In this document: positions 1-7,765 of the stretch, piece after piece
Layout of the letters: every line of letters begins with the position of its first letter
Position numbering within the stretch: the stretch's first letter is position 1
IMG/VR virus record: IMGVR_UViG_3300036790_000807
Span: 1 to 23,229 of that record
DNA from: a virus
Direction: 5' to 3' (one strand)
DNA: 23,229 nucleotides
Program-made: the position numbers and the translations under genes
The notes under the pieces: generated by a model
What the model was told of the DNA's origin: nothing
Databases searched by the model: none
Seen by the model: only the letters and a program-made list of their open reading frames with translations

Positions 1-1851
1 TCAGGTCACCGTAAACGGCGTTGCGTATGGCGTGAGAAGGCTGCCGTCGATACCCTCCACCCACGCATACCAAGTCCCTGCCGAGGCTGGAGTCGGCACG
101 TACGAACCCCAGAGATCCGTGTTGACGTACGTCGCAACCGTCCAGCTTGTGGGCGGGATCGTCACGGATGTCGAGAACCCGAACTGCACTGGAGCGGTCG
201 CCGGGGAAATATGCGCATTCACCGCGATTGCGCCGGCGGCATGGACGTAACTGCCTGACGGGGTGAGATTCCAGGTCACCGACGTGACGGACCCAGTTGC
301 CGCAAGAGTACTGGAGCTGAAGACCACAGACGGCGATCCACTTCCGGTACCGTTCGTCGCATACACCTGGACATCATAAGAGGTTGCGGACGAAAGCCCG
401 CTTAGCAAATACGACGTCGTGGTGATGCCCGATGCTCCGGTGGTCCAGGTCATATTGCCCGTGACTCTGTATTGGACCGTGTAGCTGCCGGGGGTTCCGC
501 CCGATGTGGGTGCCAGCCAGGTGAGCGCAATTGAACTGCTGGTCGGAGCGCTGCCGGTCAGGGCAGTCACCTGGCCCGGAGCGCTGAGACCCGTGGTCGT
601 GGACGCAGATACGGTTGGAGAAGGCGACCCGGTCCCCGCGCTGTTCACCCCGGCAACCGCGAAATCGTAACTCGTGCCGGAGAGAAGTCCGCCGACCACG
701 CAACTGGCCGTGGTCGACGACAATGATGTCCAGGACGTGGTCCCGGTGACTCGATACTGCACGTTGTAGGTGCTCGCAGCCGGCGATGATGCTGTCCAGG
801 TCAACGTGACACTGCTGGCACCGATCTCGGACGTTGCCAGCCCAGTCACCTGGCCTGGTACCTGAGCCGAGCTTGTTGCAGCAGCGGTGCTCGCGTAGGT
901 CACCGTTCCGCCGGAGTAGGTCGCGCGGTAAAGGCCCGCTGCCTGGCCGGCGGGCAGCATAGCGGTCCCCGACGACGTGACGATGCCCGTTGCGAATGTG
1001 ACGTTGCCGGAGCTGAGGTTAATCACCTCGCACTGAAACCCGGACCCCGTACCGGTCGCTGGTGGCGAAATCGTCACAGGCTGACTGCAAATGAGCAAAT
1101 GCCCGCCATGCTGCGTTGGGCTGAGCGTGGTGTTGACGGTGATTTCGAGGATCGGCGGTGTGTAGGTCGGAAGCTTGGCCGCAATCCACGTCCAGATCGC
1201 CGACAGCGACTGACACAGCGTGGTGCTGCCCCCCTGCCCCACCCAGAACGTGTCGGTGTCCGACGCCGCGCCTGCCGGTTGCGCTTGATCGATCGTCTGT
1301 CCGTTGATCAGGTTGGCATAAGCGATCGTATGGTCCGTGCCGGCCTGGCTGATACCAACCAGATCCGCCGAGCCAATCGTCGAGACGGATGGTAAATCAG
1401 TGATGCTGTATGCGGTCGTCCCTCCTGCGGATCCTGCCTCAACAGTAGCAGAGATCGTGCCGGAGGAATCGATCGAGATGTTCTGACCGGACGAGAACAA
1501 TCCTCGGAGCAATGTCAACTGGACCAACTTGGGCGTACCGCCGCTGTTCACGACTGCCTGGTCGGTAGGGGTCAAAACGCTTTCCGCCACGAAACCTGCG
1601 TGGTCGGCGCCCGTCGCGGTAAGTGTCTCTGACGCCAGCAGCAGGCCGGTTCCGACGGTGAGCGGCTCCGGGCCGCCGGCACCGAGGCTGACGCGGCCAA
1701 GCAAACTGCCGGTCGGCGCCATGATCGCCGGCTGCGTACTCGCCAGCAATGTACCAACACTCACCGACATCGTGGCTCCGCCCTGGCTGAGCGGCACCTC
1801 GTCTGCTGCGGTTACCTGCAAGGCAGACGGAAGCTGCGAGATTGTCGGCAT
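1..1851 (-). CDS. Tail fibre-like protein with two fibronectin type III domains (616 aa)
   Basis: This is probably a virion surface protein of the tail tip or fibre, acting in host contact. Residues 1-230 contain short modules with a pattern like D-x-[VF]-x-x-[SG]-Q-x-G, and the first is clearly related to the start of the next gene upstream (both begin MPTI, and both have LLGR..GAG..E near residues 50-62). Residues about 331-419 and 425-516 are two fibronectin III domains (PGQVT.L starts, LTW strand, QYRVTG strand, GL.S.TSYD.Q/AV strand). Residues 521-616 form a separate beta-rich C-terminal domain with many Trp and Tyr. The ATG at 1851 has GGAG five bases upstream. It is the last gene of the leftward block, and its stop codon lies at the window edge. 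The fn3 call is secure; the receptor-binding role is inferred from position. Confidence 0.8.
   Translation of the reverse strand: MPTISQLPSALQVTAADEVPLSQGGATMSVSVGTLLASTQPAIMAPTGSLLGRVSLGAGGPEPLTVGTGLLLASETLTATGADHAGFVAESVLTPTDQAVVNSGGTPKLVQLTLLRGLFSSGQNISIDSSGTISATVEAGSAGGTTAYSITDLPSVSTIGSADLVGISQAGTDHTIAYANLINGQTIDQAQPAGAASDTDTFWVGQGGSTTLCQSLSAIWTWIAAKLPTYTPPILEITVNTTLSPTQHGGHLLICSQPVTISPPATGTGSGFQCEVINLSSGNVTFATGIVTSSGTAMLPAGQAAGLYRATYSGGTVTYASTAAATSSAQVPGQVTGLATSEIGASSVTLTWTASSPAASTYNVQYRVTGTTSWTSLSSTTASCVVGGLLSGTSYDFAVAGVNSAGTGSPSPTVSASTTTGLSAPGQVTALTGSAPTSSSIALTWLAPTSGGTPGSYTVQYRVTGNMTWTTGASGITTTSYLLSGLSSATSYDVQVYATNGTGSGSPSVVFSSSTLAATGSVTSVTWNLTPSGSYVHAAGAIAVNAHISPATAPVQFGFSTSVTIPPTSWTVATYVNTDLWGSYVPTPASAGTWYAWVEGIDGSLLTPYATPFTVT
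304..861 (-). repeat. Tandem fibronectin type III domain pair
   Basis: Two consecutive domains of about 90 residues within the 616-aa protein share the PGQVT start, a central QYRVTG strand and a GL.S.TSYD motif near the end. They are diverged copies rather than a recent duplication. Fn3 domains are common decorations of phage virion surface proteins. Confidence 0.8.
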
Positions 1852-1902
1852 GGCTACTCCGCGCGGAGAAGAACAATCAGAGGCGGCGGCGAAACCGCGG
1901 GC

Positions 1903-4878
1903 CTAGGCCGCGACTTGCGTGCCACTGCAGACGGAAATCCAGTGCGTGCCGTCGCAGAACACCTCGACGCCCGACCCAGCGCCGGCGGCTTCACTGGGCT
2001 TTCGCCCGTTGCTGACGAACGCCAACGAGCCGGCTGTCGTGGCGGCAGGCAGGGCCGCCACCGTATAGGTTGGAAGCACCGGAGCGCCGGCAAAATGCGG
2101 GTTGACGAAGTTGGTACGAAATACTTCGCGCCAGCACGACGATCCATCTGAGATGATATGATAACGGTCATTCTGATGCAACGCTATTGGTGAATTGTCG
2201 ATGCTGTCCGTGCCATTCGCTGCGATCGTCACCACGCCAGAGGCAAGATTGGAAAAGGTAAAGCCAGTCCCTGCTGCAACCGTGCTGGCGGCCGGCAGGG
2301 TGATCGTGTAGCTCGAGCCACCGACCAGGAAGATGATGTTGCCAGCGACGTAGTAGGGAAGCGTTGCGCTGGCAGAGTAAACGTTCTGGAACCCGACCGT
2401 AATGCCCTTGCCGACGACGTAGGACAGTGACCCCTGGTTCCAACGAAGAGTCGAAGTAACGCTGTCGTACGCCAGAGCGTTGGTATTGGTCGGCTCGAAA
2501 GCGATCCTGTGCCCTGAGGCCATCCGGATGGCCGCCGCGCCCGTCATCTGTTGAGCAGCAGTTGTATCGAGAACCGATGTGGAAAATGGAATCCCGATCG
2601 TGAACACTTGATAGGCATGACCTGTGCTGCCGGCGCTGAGATACACGCCGATTATCGTAGAGATTTCCACCGGCGCTCCGGAGAGCGTTGTCTGTCCCAC
2701 AACAAGGGATTGAATTTGCCGCACTTTCGCGTCATCCGGGCCGTTTCCGAACCAATCCATCTCAATGGTCAGCGAGGCGTTGGTGACGCTCGACGGTTGG
2801 CCCGTGGCGTCACGGTACTCCAGGCACGCCGCCCAAAGCTGCGGCTGCGGCAAGGTCTGGCCGCTAGAGTTGCTGCCGACGGATTGTCGGACCGTCTGTA
2901 CATAGCGCGCGACGTGTTGAGCAGGGGTTGAGGCGGACGGCGTCTGCACGCCGCACCATAGGAGACGATCGAGGCCACCCCAGATATAGTTGTTGGGGCT
3001 GTTGTAAATAATCGTGTCGTGGCGGGTATTGGTAGAAACAACACCGGTGCTGCCGCCGGAGTGGTTGACGATGTAAGCGGAGCGGGAAACCGCGAAATCG
3101 GTGGGTTCCGAAGCGCCCTGCGACGTCTCCGCACTAGCGCCGTTACTACCGATGACCAGCCCGGGCAGAACGAAGCTGGATGGCGACCCGCCACCTGGTA
3201 TCGCGTCGGCGAGCGAAGTCCCATTCGGCAACGTGGTGCCGTCAATGATCCACTTGACCCACTTGGTGAGTGCGATACCCCAATTGCTGGGGTTCTGTAG
3301 GTTGGTAACGCCGTTGGGCACGTAGATCACGGAGCCCGCCGGCGCGGCTTGATAGGCGGCCGTGAACGCCGCCGAATCATCCGTGGTTCCGTTCATCTGC
3401 GCGGAATATGGCGGAGACTTGACGTTTATGACTCCGGTGGGACCGGAACTGAAATCGACATATTGTTTGGTGGCGGCGCCCAGGGCGACGGATGGGTTGG
3501 CAGAAAGTGTGAGCGGTCCGATGAGCGTACCACCGGCCAATGGCAAAGTTGTTGCCACTTGGCCGTCCACATACTGCTTCGTCGCCGCTTGCAACGCTGA
3601 CGCGGGATTCGCAGCGAGGGTCAGCGGTCCGGTCAGCGTACCCCCCGACGTCGGAAGCCCGGTGACCGACTGGCCATCCACATACTGCTTCGTTGCCGCC
3701 TGCAGCGCCGATATAGGGTTCGCAGGCAAAGTTAACGACCCGGTTAACGTGCCACCGGCCAAGGGCAACGTTGTCGCAACCTGACCATCCACGTACTGCT
3801 TCGTTGCTGCCTGCAATGCCGCCGTAGGATTGGCAGCCAGGGTCAGCGATCCGGTTAGTGTACCTCCGGAGGTTGGAAGCCCGGTGACCGATTGGCTGTC
3901 CACATAATGTTTCGTGGCGGCCTGCAACGATGACGTCGGGTCAGTGGCCAAAGTCAAGATCCCAGTGAGGGTTCCTCCCGCTTTTGGCAAAGTCGTCGCA
4001 ACCTGGTTGTCCACGTACTCCTTCGTTGCCGCCTGCAATGCCGACGTCGGATCGGCTGCCAGCATTAACGGTCCGGTCAGCGTATCGCCATTGCGCAGCA
4101 CGCGCGTATCCACATACTCCTTTGTGGCAGCCTGCAGCGCGGCCGTCGGATCAGCCGCTAGCGTCAACGCTCCGGAGAGGCTACCACCCGACTTCGGCAG
4201 TACGGTCCCCACCTGGCTATCGACGTAGTTCTTCGTAGCAGCCTGCAAGGTCGTTGAGGGATCGGACGCCAGAACCAATGCACCGGTTAGCGTGCCGCCC
4301 GATTTCGGCAGTGCCGTGCCAACCTGGCCGTCAACATACTCCTTCGTCGCCGCCTGCAACGGCGTGACCGGATCGGCCGCCAGCGTCAATGTTCCCGTCA
4401 TGGAGCCGCCCGATGTGGGCAACGTAGCCGCAGCGAAGTCCGCAAGCTTGACGCTGTTCTTGGCGCCAGTCGGCTGTAACAGCATAGCCGAGGCACTGAT
4501 ATTCGCAACGCCAGGCAGTCCGTTCATGAACTGGGTATAGGTCACCGCGGTGTTGGTACCACTCTGCCCTAACGGCACCATATCGCCACTGGCAGGCACG
4601 GTCCCCGCTAGCAGGCTGCTTATCTGAAACGGAGTCGCCGCGGCCGACAGTGAGCCGCTGGCAAGCACAAGATTGGCACCTATTGCAATCGACTCGGGCG
4701 CGCCCGCTCCCGCGCTTATTCGACCAAGAAGGGTTCCACTGCTGGGGGCCAACTGCGCCTGAACGCCGGATAACACCTGGGCGCGCGTAACCTTGACGGC
4801 CGCGCCACTCTGGCTCACGACAAATTCGTCAGTGTCCGACGAGGCTGTTGCCTGTGCGAGCTGATCGATCGTTGGCAT
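1903..4878 (-). CDS. Long tail fibre / tailspike-like protein with nine 37-residue repeats (991 aa)
   Basis: This is a likely host-recognition fibre. Residues 1-150 carry an attachment-type region with three short modules also found in the 616-aa fibre. Residues 153-475 are nine tandem repeats with core GGTLTGPLTLAADP and AATK.YVD, the repeat type of long phage fibre shafts. Residues about 483-525 (GVINVKS..., TDDSAAF, VIYVPNG) resemble the start of a pectate-lyase-like beta-helix domain as in tailspikes. The middle and C-terminal parts are beta-rich, and the last 60 residues (NGRKPSE, GVEVFCDG, WISVCSG) form a compact end module. No catalytic residues can be assigned, so enzymatic activity is unproven. 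The ATG at 4878 has a GGAG about ten bases upstream. A 106-bp gap with no gene or clear signal separates it from the adaptor gene. Confidence 0.85.
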   Translation of the reverse strand: MPTIDQLAQATASSDTDEFVVSQSGAAVKVTRAQVLSGVQAQLAPSSGTLLGRISAGAGAPESIAIGANLVLASGSLSAAATPFQISSLLAGTVPASGDMVPLGQSGTNTAVTYTQFMNGLPGVANISASAMLLQPTGAKNSVKLADFAAATLPTSGGSMTGTLTLAADPVTPLQAATKEYVDGQVGTALPKSGGTLTGALVLASDPSTTLQAATKNYVDSQVGTVLPKSGGSLSGALTLAADPTAALQAATKEYVDTRVLRNGDTLTGPLMLAADPTSALQAATKEYVDNQVATTLPKAGGTLTGILTLATDPTSSLQAATKHYVDSQSVTGLPTSGGTLTGSLTLAANPTAALQAATKQYVDGQVATTLPLAGGTLTGSLTLPANPISALQAATKQYVDGQSVTGLPTSGGTLTGPLTLAANPASALQAATKQYVDGQVATTLPLAGGTLIGPLTLSANPSVALGAATKQYVDFSSGPTGVINVKSPPYSAQMNGTTDDSAAFTAAYQAAPAGSVIYVPNGVTNLQNPSNWGIALTKWVKWIIDGTTLPNGTSLADAIPGGGSPSSFVLPGLVIGSNGASAETSQGASEPTDFAVSRSAYIVNHSGGSTGVVSTNTRHDTIIYNSPNNYIWGGLDRLLWCGVQTPSASTPAQHVARYVQTVRQSVGSNSSGQTLPQPQLWAACLEYRDATGQPSSVTNASLTIEMDWFGNGPDDAKVRQIQSLVVGQTTLSGAPVEISTIIGVYLSAGSTGHAYQVFTIGIPFSTSVLDTTAAQQMTGAAAIRMASGHRIAFEPTNTNALAYDSVTSTLRWNQGSLSYVVGKGITVGFQNVYSASATLPYYVAGNIIFLVGGSSYTITLPAASTVAAGTGFTFSNLASGVVTIAANGTDSIDNSPIALHQNDRYHIISDGSSCWREVFRTNFVNPHFAGAPVLPTYTVAALPAATTAGSLAFVSNGRKPSEAAGAGSGVEVFCDGTHWISVCSGTQVAA
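3454..4422 (-). repeat. Nine tandem ~111-bp fibre-shaft repeats
   Basis: Nine coding repeats, mostly 37 codons with two shorter ones of 34 and 36, each encode L P x x G G x L x G x L x L x A x P x x x L Q A A T K x Y V D. Copies 6-8 are the most alike, including the Q[SV][VA]T[GT] linkers, which suggests recent duplication or recombination within the array. Unit number sets the shaft length in such fibres. This is a protein-coding repeat and not a CRISPR array. Confidence 0.9.
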
Positions 4879-4984
4879 TTAAAGCAAGCTCCGACTGTGC
4901 CAACCTCACGCCCATGCGGCGATAGGTCGCTTCAGTGAGACAGTTCAAATAGTATTCGAGCAGGGCCGTTATGACGGAGCGGCA

Positions 4985-5464
4985 TCACTCGAGAATTGGA
5001 TTGCCGTTCTGATCCGTCAACACCACGCCGATTGTCGTCAAAATCGCAGTTGGCGGAACCGGCGGAACCGACAGAAACAGCACAGGCAACAGAACGCTAC
5101 GCTGTACAATTCGTCCGTTCACCGTGCCGATGACGATCGTAACGACATAGACCGTGCTGGCTTGACCAGCTGACAGCCAAAAGACTGCCTCCGTACCGTC
5201 CGCCGTCACGCTGTTTAGCGTCAGATCACCAGGCTCGTTTGGTGAGATGGTCACGTCTAGTGTAGCGATCGAGTCACCGGGGTTGCCCACAATCGCAGGA
5301 GCAATATCGAGCCGATAATCGAGGACGTCGTTGGGATCTTTCGTCGGCCAATTCAAGGGAGGAGGTGCAACGGCCGTCGAGCCGCGCGGAACAGGAATAA
5401 AGCTATCGATGACAACGGTTCGTGCGGTACTCGGCTTCCAGACATGCGTCGCTGGAATGGCCAT
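4985..5464 (-). CDS. Phage fibre-tail adaptor-like protein (159 aa)
   Basis: The protein starts MAIPATHVW and contains WPTKDPNDVLDYRLD, SPNEPGDLTLNS and a run of beta strands. This pattern matches small proteins called fibre-tail adaptors, which lie next to fibre genes and link the fibre to the tail. A start nine codons further upstream is possible, but the ATG at 5464 has a perfect AGGAGG five bases before it and is preferred. The gene sits between the fibre genes and the glycine-rich fibre, as the role predicts. The family assignment is from memory of the pattern and moderately sure. Confidence 0.65.
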   Translation of the reverse strand: MAIPATHVWKPSTARTVVIDSFIPVPRGSTAVAPPPLNWPTKDPNDVLDYRLDIAPAIVGNPGDSIATLDVTISPNEPGDLTLNSVTADGTEAVFWLSAGQASTVYVVTIVIGTVNGRIVQRSVLLPVLFLSVPPVPPTAILTTIGVVLTDQNGNPILE

Positions 5465-5469
5465 GGCGG

Positions 5470-5475
5470 CCTCCT
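5470..5475 (-). promoter_or_regulatory. Consensus Shine-Dalgarno AGGAGG
   Basis: A perfect AGGAGG lies five bases before the ATG at 5464. It decides the start of the fibre-tail adaptor gene in favour of the shorter form and suggests strong translation. Confidence 0.75.
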
Positions 5476-5524
5476 GGACAGATAAATGCAATATGTGCGG
5501 CGTAACAGTCCGCTAGATCCTGTC

Positions 5525-5800
5525 TTACTGGGTCTTCGTGCTGGCCGACAGCGCAGCAAGCTGCAAGCTCAGCGCAGCAAGCTGAGCTTGCAGTTCCAAC
5601 AGGGTAACGGGTGAAGCTGTTGACTCAGGAGCGTTTGGGGGCGAGAAATGCTGACCATCGTATTTCCACCCCACTGCCACACCATTCACCGACGTGACCT
5701 CCACCCATGGAATATCCCGGTGAAACATTGTCGTAATGTCCTGATCTGTGCTGAGTAGTTCGGCGACGTGCTCCGCCTGAATTCGTGCGTAGGTTTTCAT
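5525..5800 (-). CDS. Small uncharacterised tail-region protein (91 aa)
   Basis: The protein starts MKTYARIQAEHVAELL, has VNGVAVGWKYDG in the middle, and ends in a Leu/Ala/Gln-rich helix (LELQAQLAALSLQLAALSAS) likely to form a coiled coil. Small proteins of this kind near fibre genes may be fibre-assembly chaperones or fibre attachment subunits, but I cannot assign this one. The start at 5800 lies 7 bp after the stop of the glycine-rich fibre gene and has an AGGTGG-like site upstream. A longer frame would overlap that gene by 170 bp and is unlikely. The 3' part carries a perfect hairpin. Confidence 0.65.
   Translation of the reverse strand: MKTYARIQAEHVAELLSTDQDITTMFHRDIPWVEVTSVNGVAVGWKYDGQHFSPPNAPESTASPVTLLELQAQLAALSLQLAALSASTKTQ
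5561..5593. repeat. Perfect 13-bp inverted repeat, 7-nt loop, inside a small tail gene
   Basis: CTGCAAGCTCAGC at 5561-5573 and its exact reverse complement at 5581-5593 flank the loop GCAGCAA. The structure covers codons 70-80 of the 91-aa gene, close to its stop. No U-run follows in the transcript, so it is not a typical intrinsic terminator. It coincides with the AALSLQLAALS amino-acid repeat, which may partly explain it. Confidence 0.85.
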
Positions 5801-5807
5801 ATCGGAC

Positions 5808-7058
5808 TTACCACCTGACAACCACAAGACCGTTGGCGCCCGCTGCGCCTGGGTACGCCGTGGCGCTGTTCGCCCCGGTGCCCGCACCGGCCGCGCCACC
5901 ACCCGGGAAAACGCCCGGCACTGCATTGGTTCCACTGTTTTGCGTTCCGCCCATAGGTGCAGCGCCGCCAAGGCCTCCTTGATTCAAAACCGCGGCCTGG
6001 CCGGCCGAACCGTAAAGATTCACGTCCCCGCCTACGCCGTTGCCGCCAGGAGTCGCGCCATTCTGTGGGCTGGAAGCCGTAGCCAAAGCGTTAAGGCAGC
6101 CACCAGTCGCGCTAACGTAGGGACCGAAGCTAGACGTACCACCAGGCGTCGCGACGCCACCCGTCGTCGTGCCCCCCGCACCGCCGGCGCCAACCGTGAC
6201 CACAATCGACTGCCCGGGAGACAGTCCTGTTACGCGCCTGCGGGCATAGCCGCCACCGGCACCGCCACCGCTGGGCGTGGTCGAAAGAGACGCAAAAGTC
6301 CCAGCACCGGATCCCCAAACCTCCACCTCTACCTGAGTCACACCTGCCGGAACTGTAAACATACTCGAGCCAAGAAACGTCTGAACCCCGGAGCCAAAAC
6401 CAGGTCGAAGCGACGGCAACTTCCACGAAAGGAACGGAGCTGTTATTAGCGACGTGATGCCACTAGAAACGGCGGTCTGACCGTACGTGACGGTGATCAC
6501 ATATAGACCCACCCACCCATTATCCACCGGCGGTGTTGCTTGCGTGCCCGTGTTGGCAGGTGCCCCTGCCTTCAACTGTAGTTCGGCCTGCTGCGTCCGC
6601 AGAGTATTCTGCGCAGTGCCCGCGTTGTTGGGCCCGCTGTAAGGCTGAGCGGGATTCGCTGCATTATAGTATGGCAGAACAATTGGCGACGTATCGCTCT
6701 CCTCAAACGTCGCCTGAATGAGATAATTGGTCGATTGACCCGAGGTAGTCGGGGCCGTCAGCGTAAAGCTGTTAGAAGAAATGTTGATACCAAACTTGAC
6801 GAGCGGATCCGTAGTGTCGGCCGAAAGGGAACCGTAAGGCAGCGCATCAATCATCGAAAACTGAAAGATACTGCCCGGACCGACTGTGATGGTCATTGAT
6901 GGCGGGGAGGTGGGCGAGCACACAAGGCCATCAACGACAGTACCTGTGCCGAGCACGGCTTGCGCAAGATATCCCAGGGCAACCATGGTATTCCGGTTGA
7001 GCGACAGAAGGTCTGTGTCAAGCGGGATGCTTCCCGGATAAACTATGTTTCTATCCAT
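5808..7058 (-). CDS. Glycine-rich tail fibre / tail tip protein (416 aa)
   Basis: Residues 1-230 form an N-terminal domain starting MDRNIVYPGSIPLDTDLL, with SMTITVGPGSI and VLPYYNAANP. It resembles the attachment domain of fibre-like proteins encoded just after the baseplate genes in many proteobacterial phages. Residues about 235-416 are very rich in Gly, Ala and Ser (GGAGGGYARR, VGAGGAGG, GGGAAGAG) and end LVVVRW, the pattern of glycine-rich fibre-tip domains, which can form polyglycine-helix bundles that bind receptors. AGAGG lies five bases before the ATG. The low-complexity Gly-rich part is a likely site of recombination between phages. The exact receptor is unknown. Confidence 0.75.
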   Translation of the reverse strand: MDRNIVYPGSIPLDTDLLSLNRNTMVALGYLAQAVLGTGTVVDGLVCSPTSPPSMTITVGPGSIFQFSMIDALPYGSLSADTTDPLVKFGINISSNSFTLTAPTTSGQSTNYLIQATFEESDTSPIVLPYYNAANPAQPYSGPNNAGTAQNTLRTQQAELQLKAGAPANTGTQATPPVDNGWVGLYVITVTYGQTAVSSGITSLITAPFLSWKLPSLRPGFGSGVQTFLGSSMFTVPAGVTQVEVEVWGSGAGTFASLSTTPSGGGAGGGYARRRVTGLSPGQSIVVTVGAGGAGGTTTGGVATPGGTSSFGPYVSATGGCLNALATASSPQNGATPGGNGVGGDVNLYGSAGQAAVLNQGGLGGAAPMGGTQNSGTNAVPGVFPGGGAAGAGTGANSATAYPGAAGANGLVVVRW

Positions 7059-7092
7059 TTCATCCTCTGGATGTACTCTTTTCAGGCTATCA

Positions 7093-7764
7093 CTAGGTGA
7101 TGCGCGTCCAGCCGATCACGGCGACAGGAAGCACGCTGGCTATTGCTGCATTAATCTCATTGTCGGTGATCTGCCCCTGAATCATGGACAGATCGGCATA
7201 CTCGATCCCACCAATCCCGTAGCCACCAACGCCGCTGTTCCATCCGCCGACAAGGGCGATACCAGTCCCAATCGGGCGATAGGCCGTTACAAAAAACTGA
7301 AACGGCAATTGCAGGCTGCCCCATCCCCCGGCAACGCCGTAAGCCAATCCACCACCTGCCCTAGCCGTACCAGCGTACCCTCCAGTGTCGGGAGGGTACG
7401 CTGGCTCGAAAATCGCCGGCGCCTGCCCTGTCAGATCGAGTAATATCTTTACCACTGAAGCCCTGGTCCCGTGGTCGCGGACCAGATCATGCATTATTTC
7501 GGTACGAAACTGGTCGTCGCTTTCACCAGTGCGGCGCCTAACTTGATCGCCAAAGTAGTCCGCCGCAGCGATATCCAGCCATGTGTCTTGTGCAGTTGAA
7601 ATCCGAGCCTGAGTGCGAACATACTGGATTAAGCTGTACACTGACGCCCAGCCGCACGCGAGCCCGTTCAGCAGACTGTGGAGCACGGGGGTATCGTCGG
7701 GAAACCATCTGAGGGGGAGAACCGCCTTCAGACGAGATACCATATCCTGCTGATCGCCGGTCAT
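7093..7764 (-). CDS. Baseplate/tail protein in the gpI (YmfQ-like) position (223 aa)
   Basis: The N-terminal half is helical: LKAVLPLRWFPDDTPVLHSL, an SLIQYVRTQARI helix, then TAQDTWLDIAAADYFGD and RRRTGESDDQFRTEI. It then becomes Gly-rich. This resembles the small tail proteins (gpI or Mu gp48 type) that follow gpJ-like wedge proteins and link the baseplate to the fibres. It starts one base after the stop of the gpJ-like gene, so translation is probably coupled. Residues 121-132 are encoded by a perfect 14-bp hairpin. The assignment is mainly by gene order with partial motif support. Confidence 0.65.
   Translation of the reverse strand: MTGDQQDMVSRLKAVLPLRWFPDDTPVLHSLLNGLACGWASVYSLIQYVRTQARISTAQDTWLDIAAADYFGDQVRRRTGESDDQFRTEIMHDLVRDHGTRASVVKILLDLTGQAPAIFEPAYPPDTGGYAGTARAGGGLAYGVAGGWGSLQLPFQFFVTAYRPIGTGIALVGGWNSGVGGYGIGGIEYADLSMIQGQITDNEINAAIASVLPVAVIGWTRIT
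7370..7404. repeat. Perfect 14-bp inverted repeat, 7-nt loop, inside the gpI-like gene
   Basis: CCAGCGTACCCTCC at 7370-7383 and its exact reverse complement at 7391-7404 flank the loop AGTGTCG. The stem is GC-rich and lies in the middle of the coding region (codons 121-132), with no following U-run. A 14-bp perfect stem is hard to explain by the amino-acid sequence (AYPPDTGGYAG) alone. Confidence 0.9.
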
Positions 7765-7765
7765 T

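Noticed and set aside
3362-4228. Plus-strand frames through the fibre repeats
   Set aside because: They are mirror translations of the coding repeat and keep the same period; no start signal supports them.
3454-4422. Regular repeats as a CRISPR array
   Set aside because: Units are about 111 bp, diverged, and encode a known fibre repeat in frame.
4879-4984. Weak promoter (TTGAAC) in the gap before the long fibre gene
   Set aside because: The best -10 at 17-18 bases matches only about half of the consensus, so the site is not supported.
5801-5971. N-terminal extension of the 91-aa gene to 5971
   Set aside because: It would overlap the Gly-rich fibre gene by about 160 bp and encodes an Arg-rich shadow of it; the ATG at 5800 fits the operon spacing.
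6145-6158. 14-bp palindrome GGCGTCGCGACGCC in the Gly-rich fibre gene
   Set aside because: It is composed of GC-rich codons for Val-Ala-Thr-Pro in a low-complexity region, so chance is likely.
7089-7101. ATCAC-TAG-GTGAT inverted repeat at the stop of the gpI-like gene
   Set aside because: A stem of only five pairs with a 3-nt loop and no U-run is too weak for a terminator.
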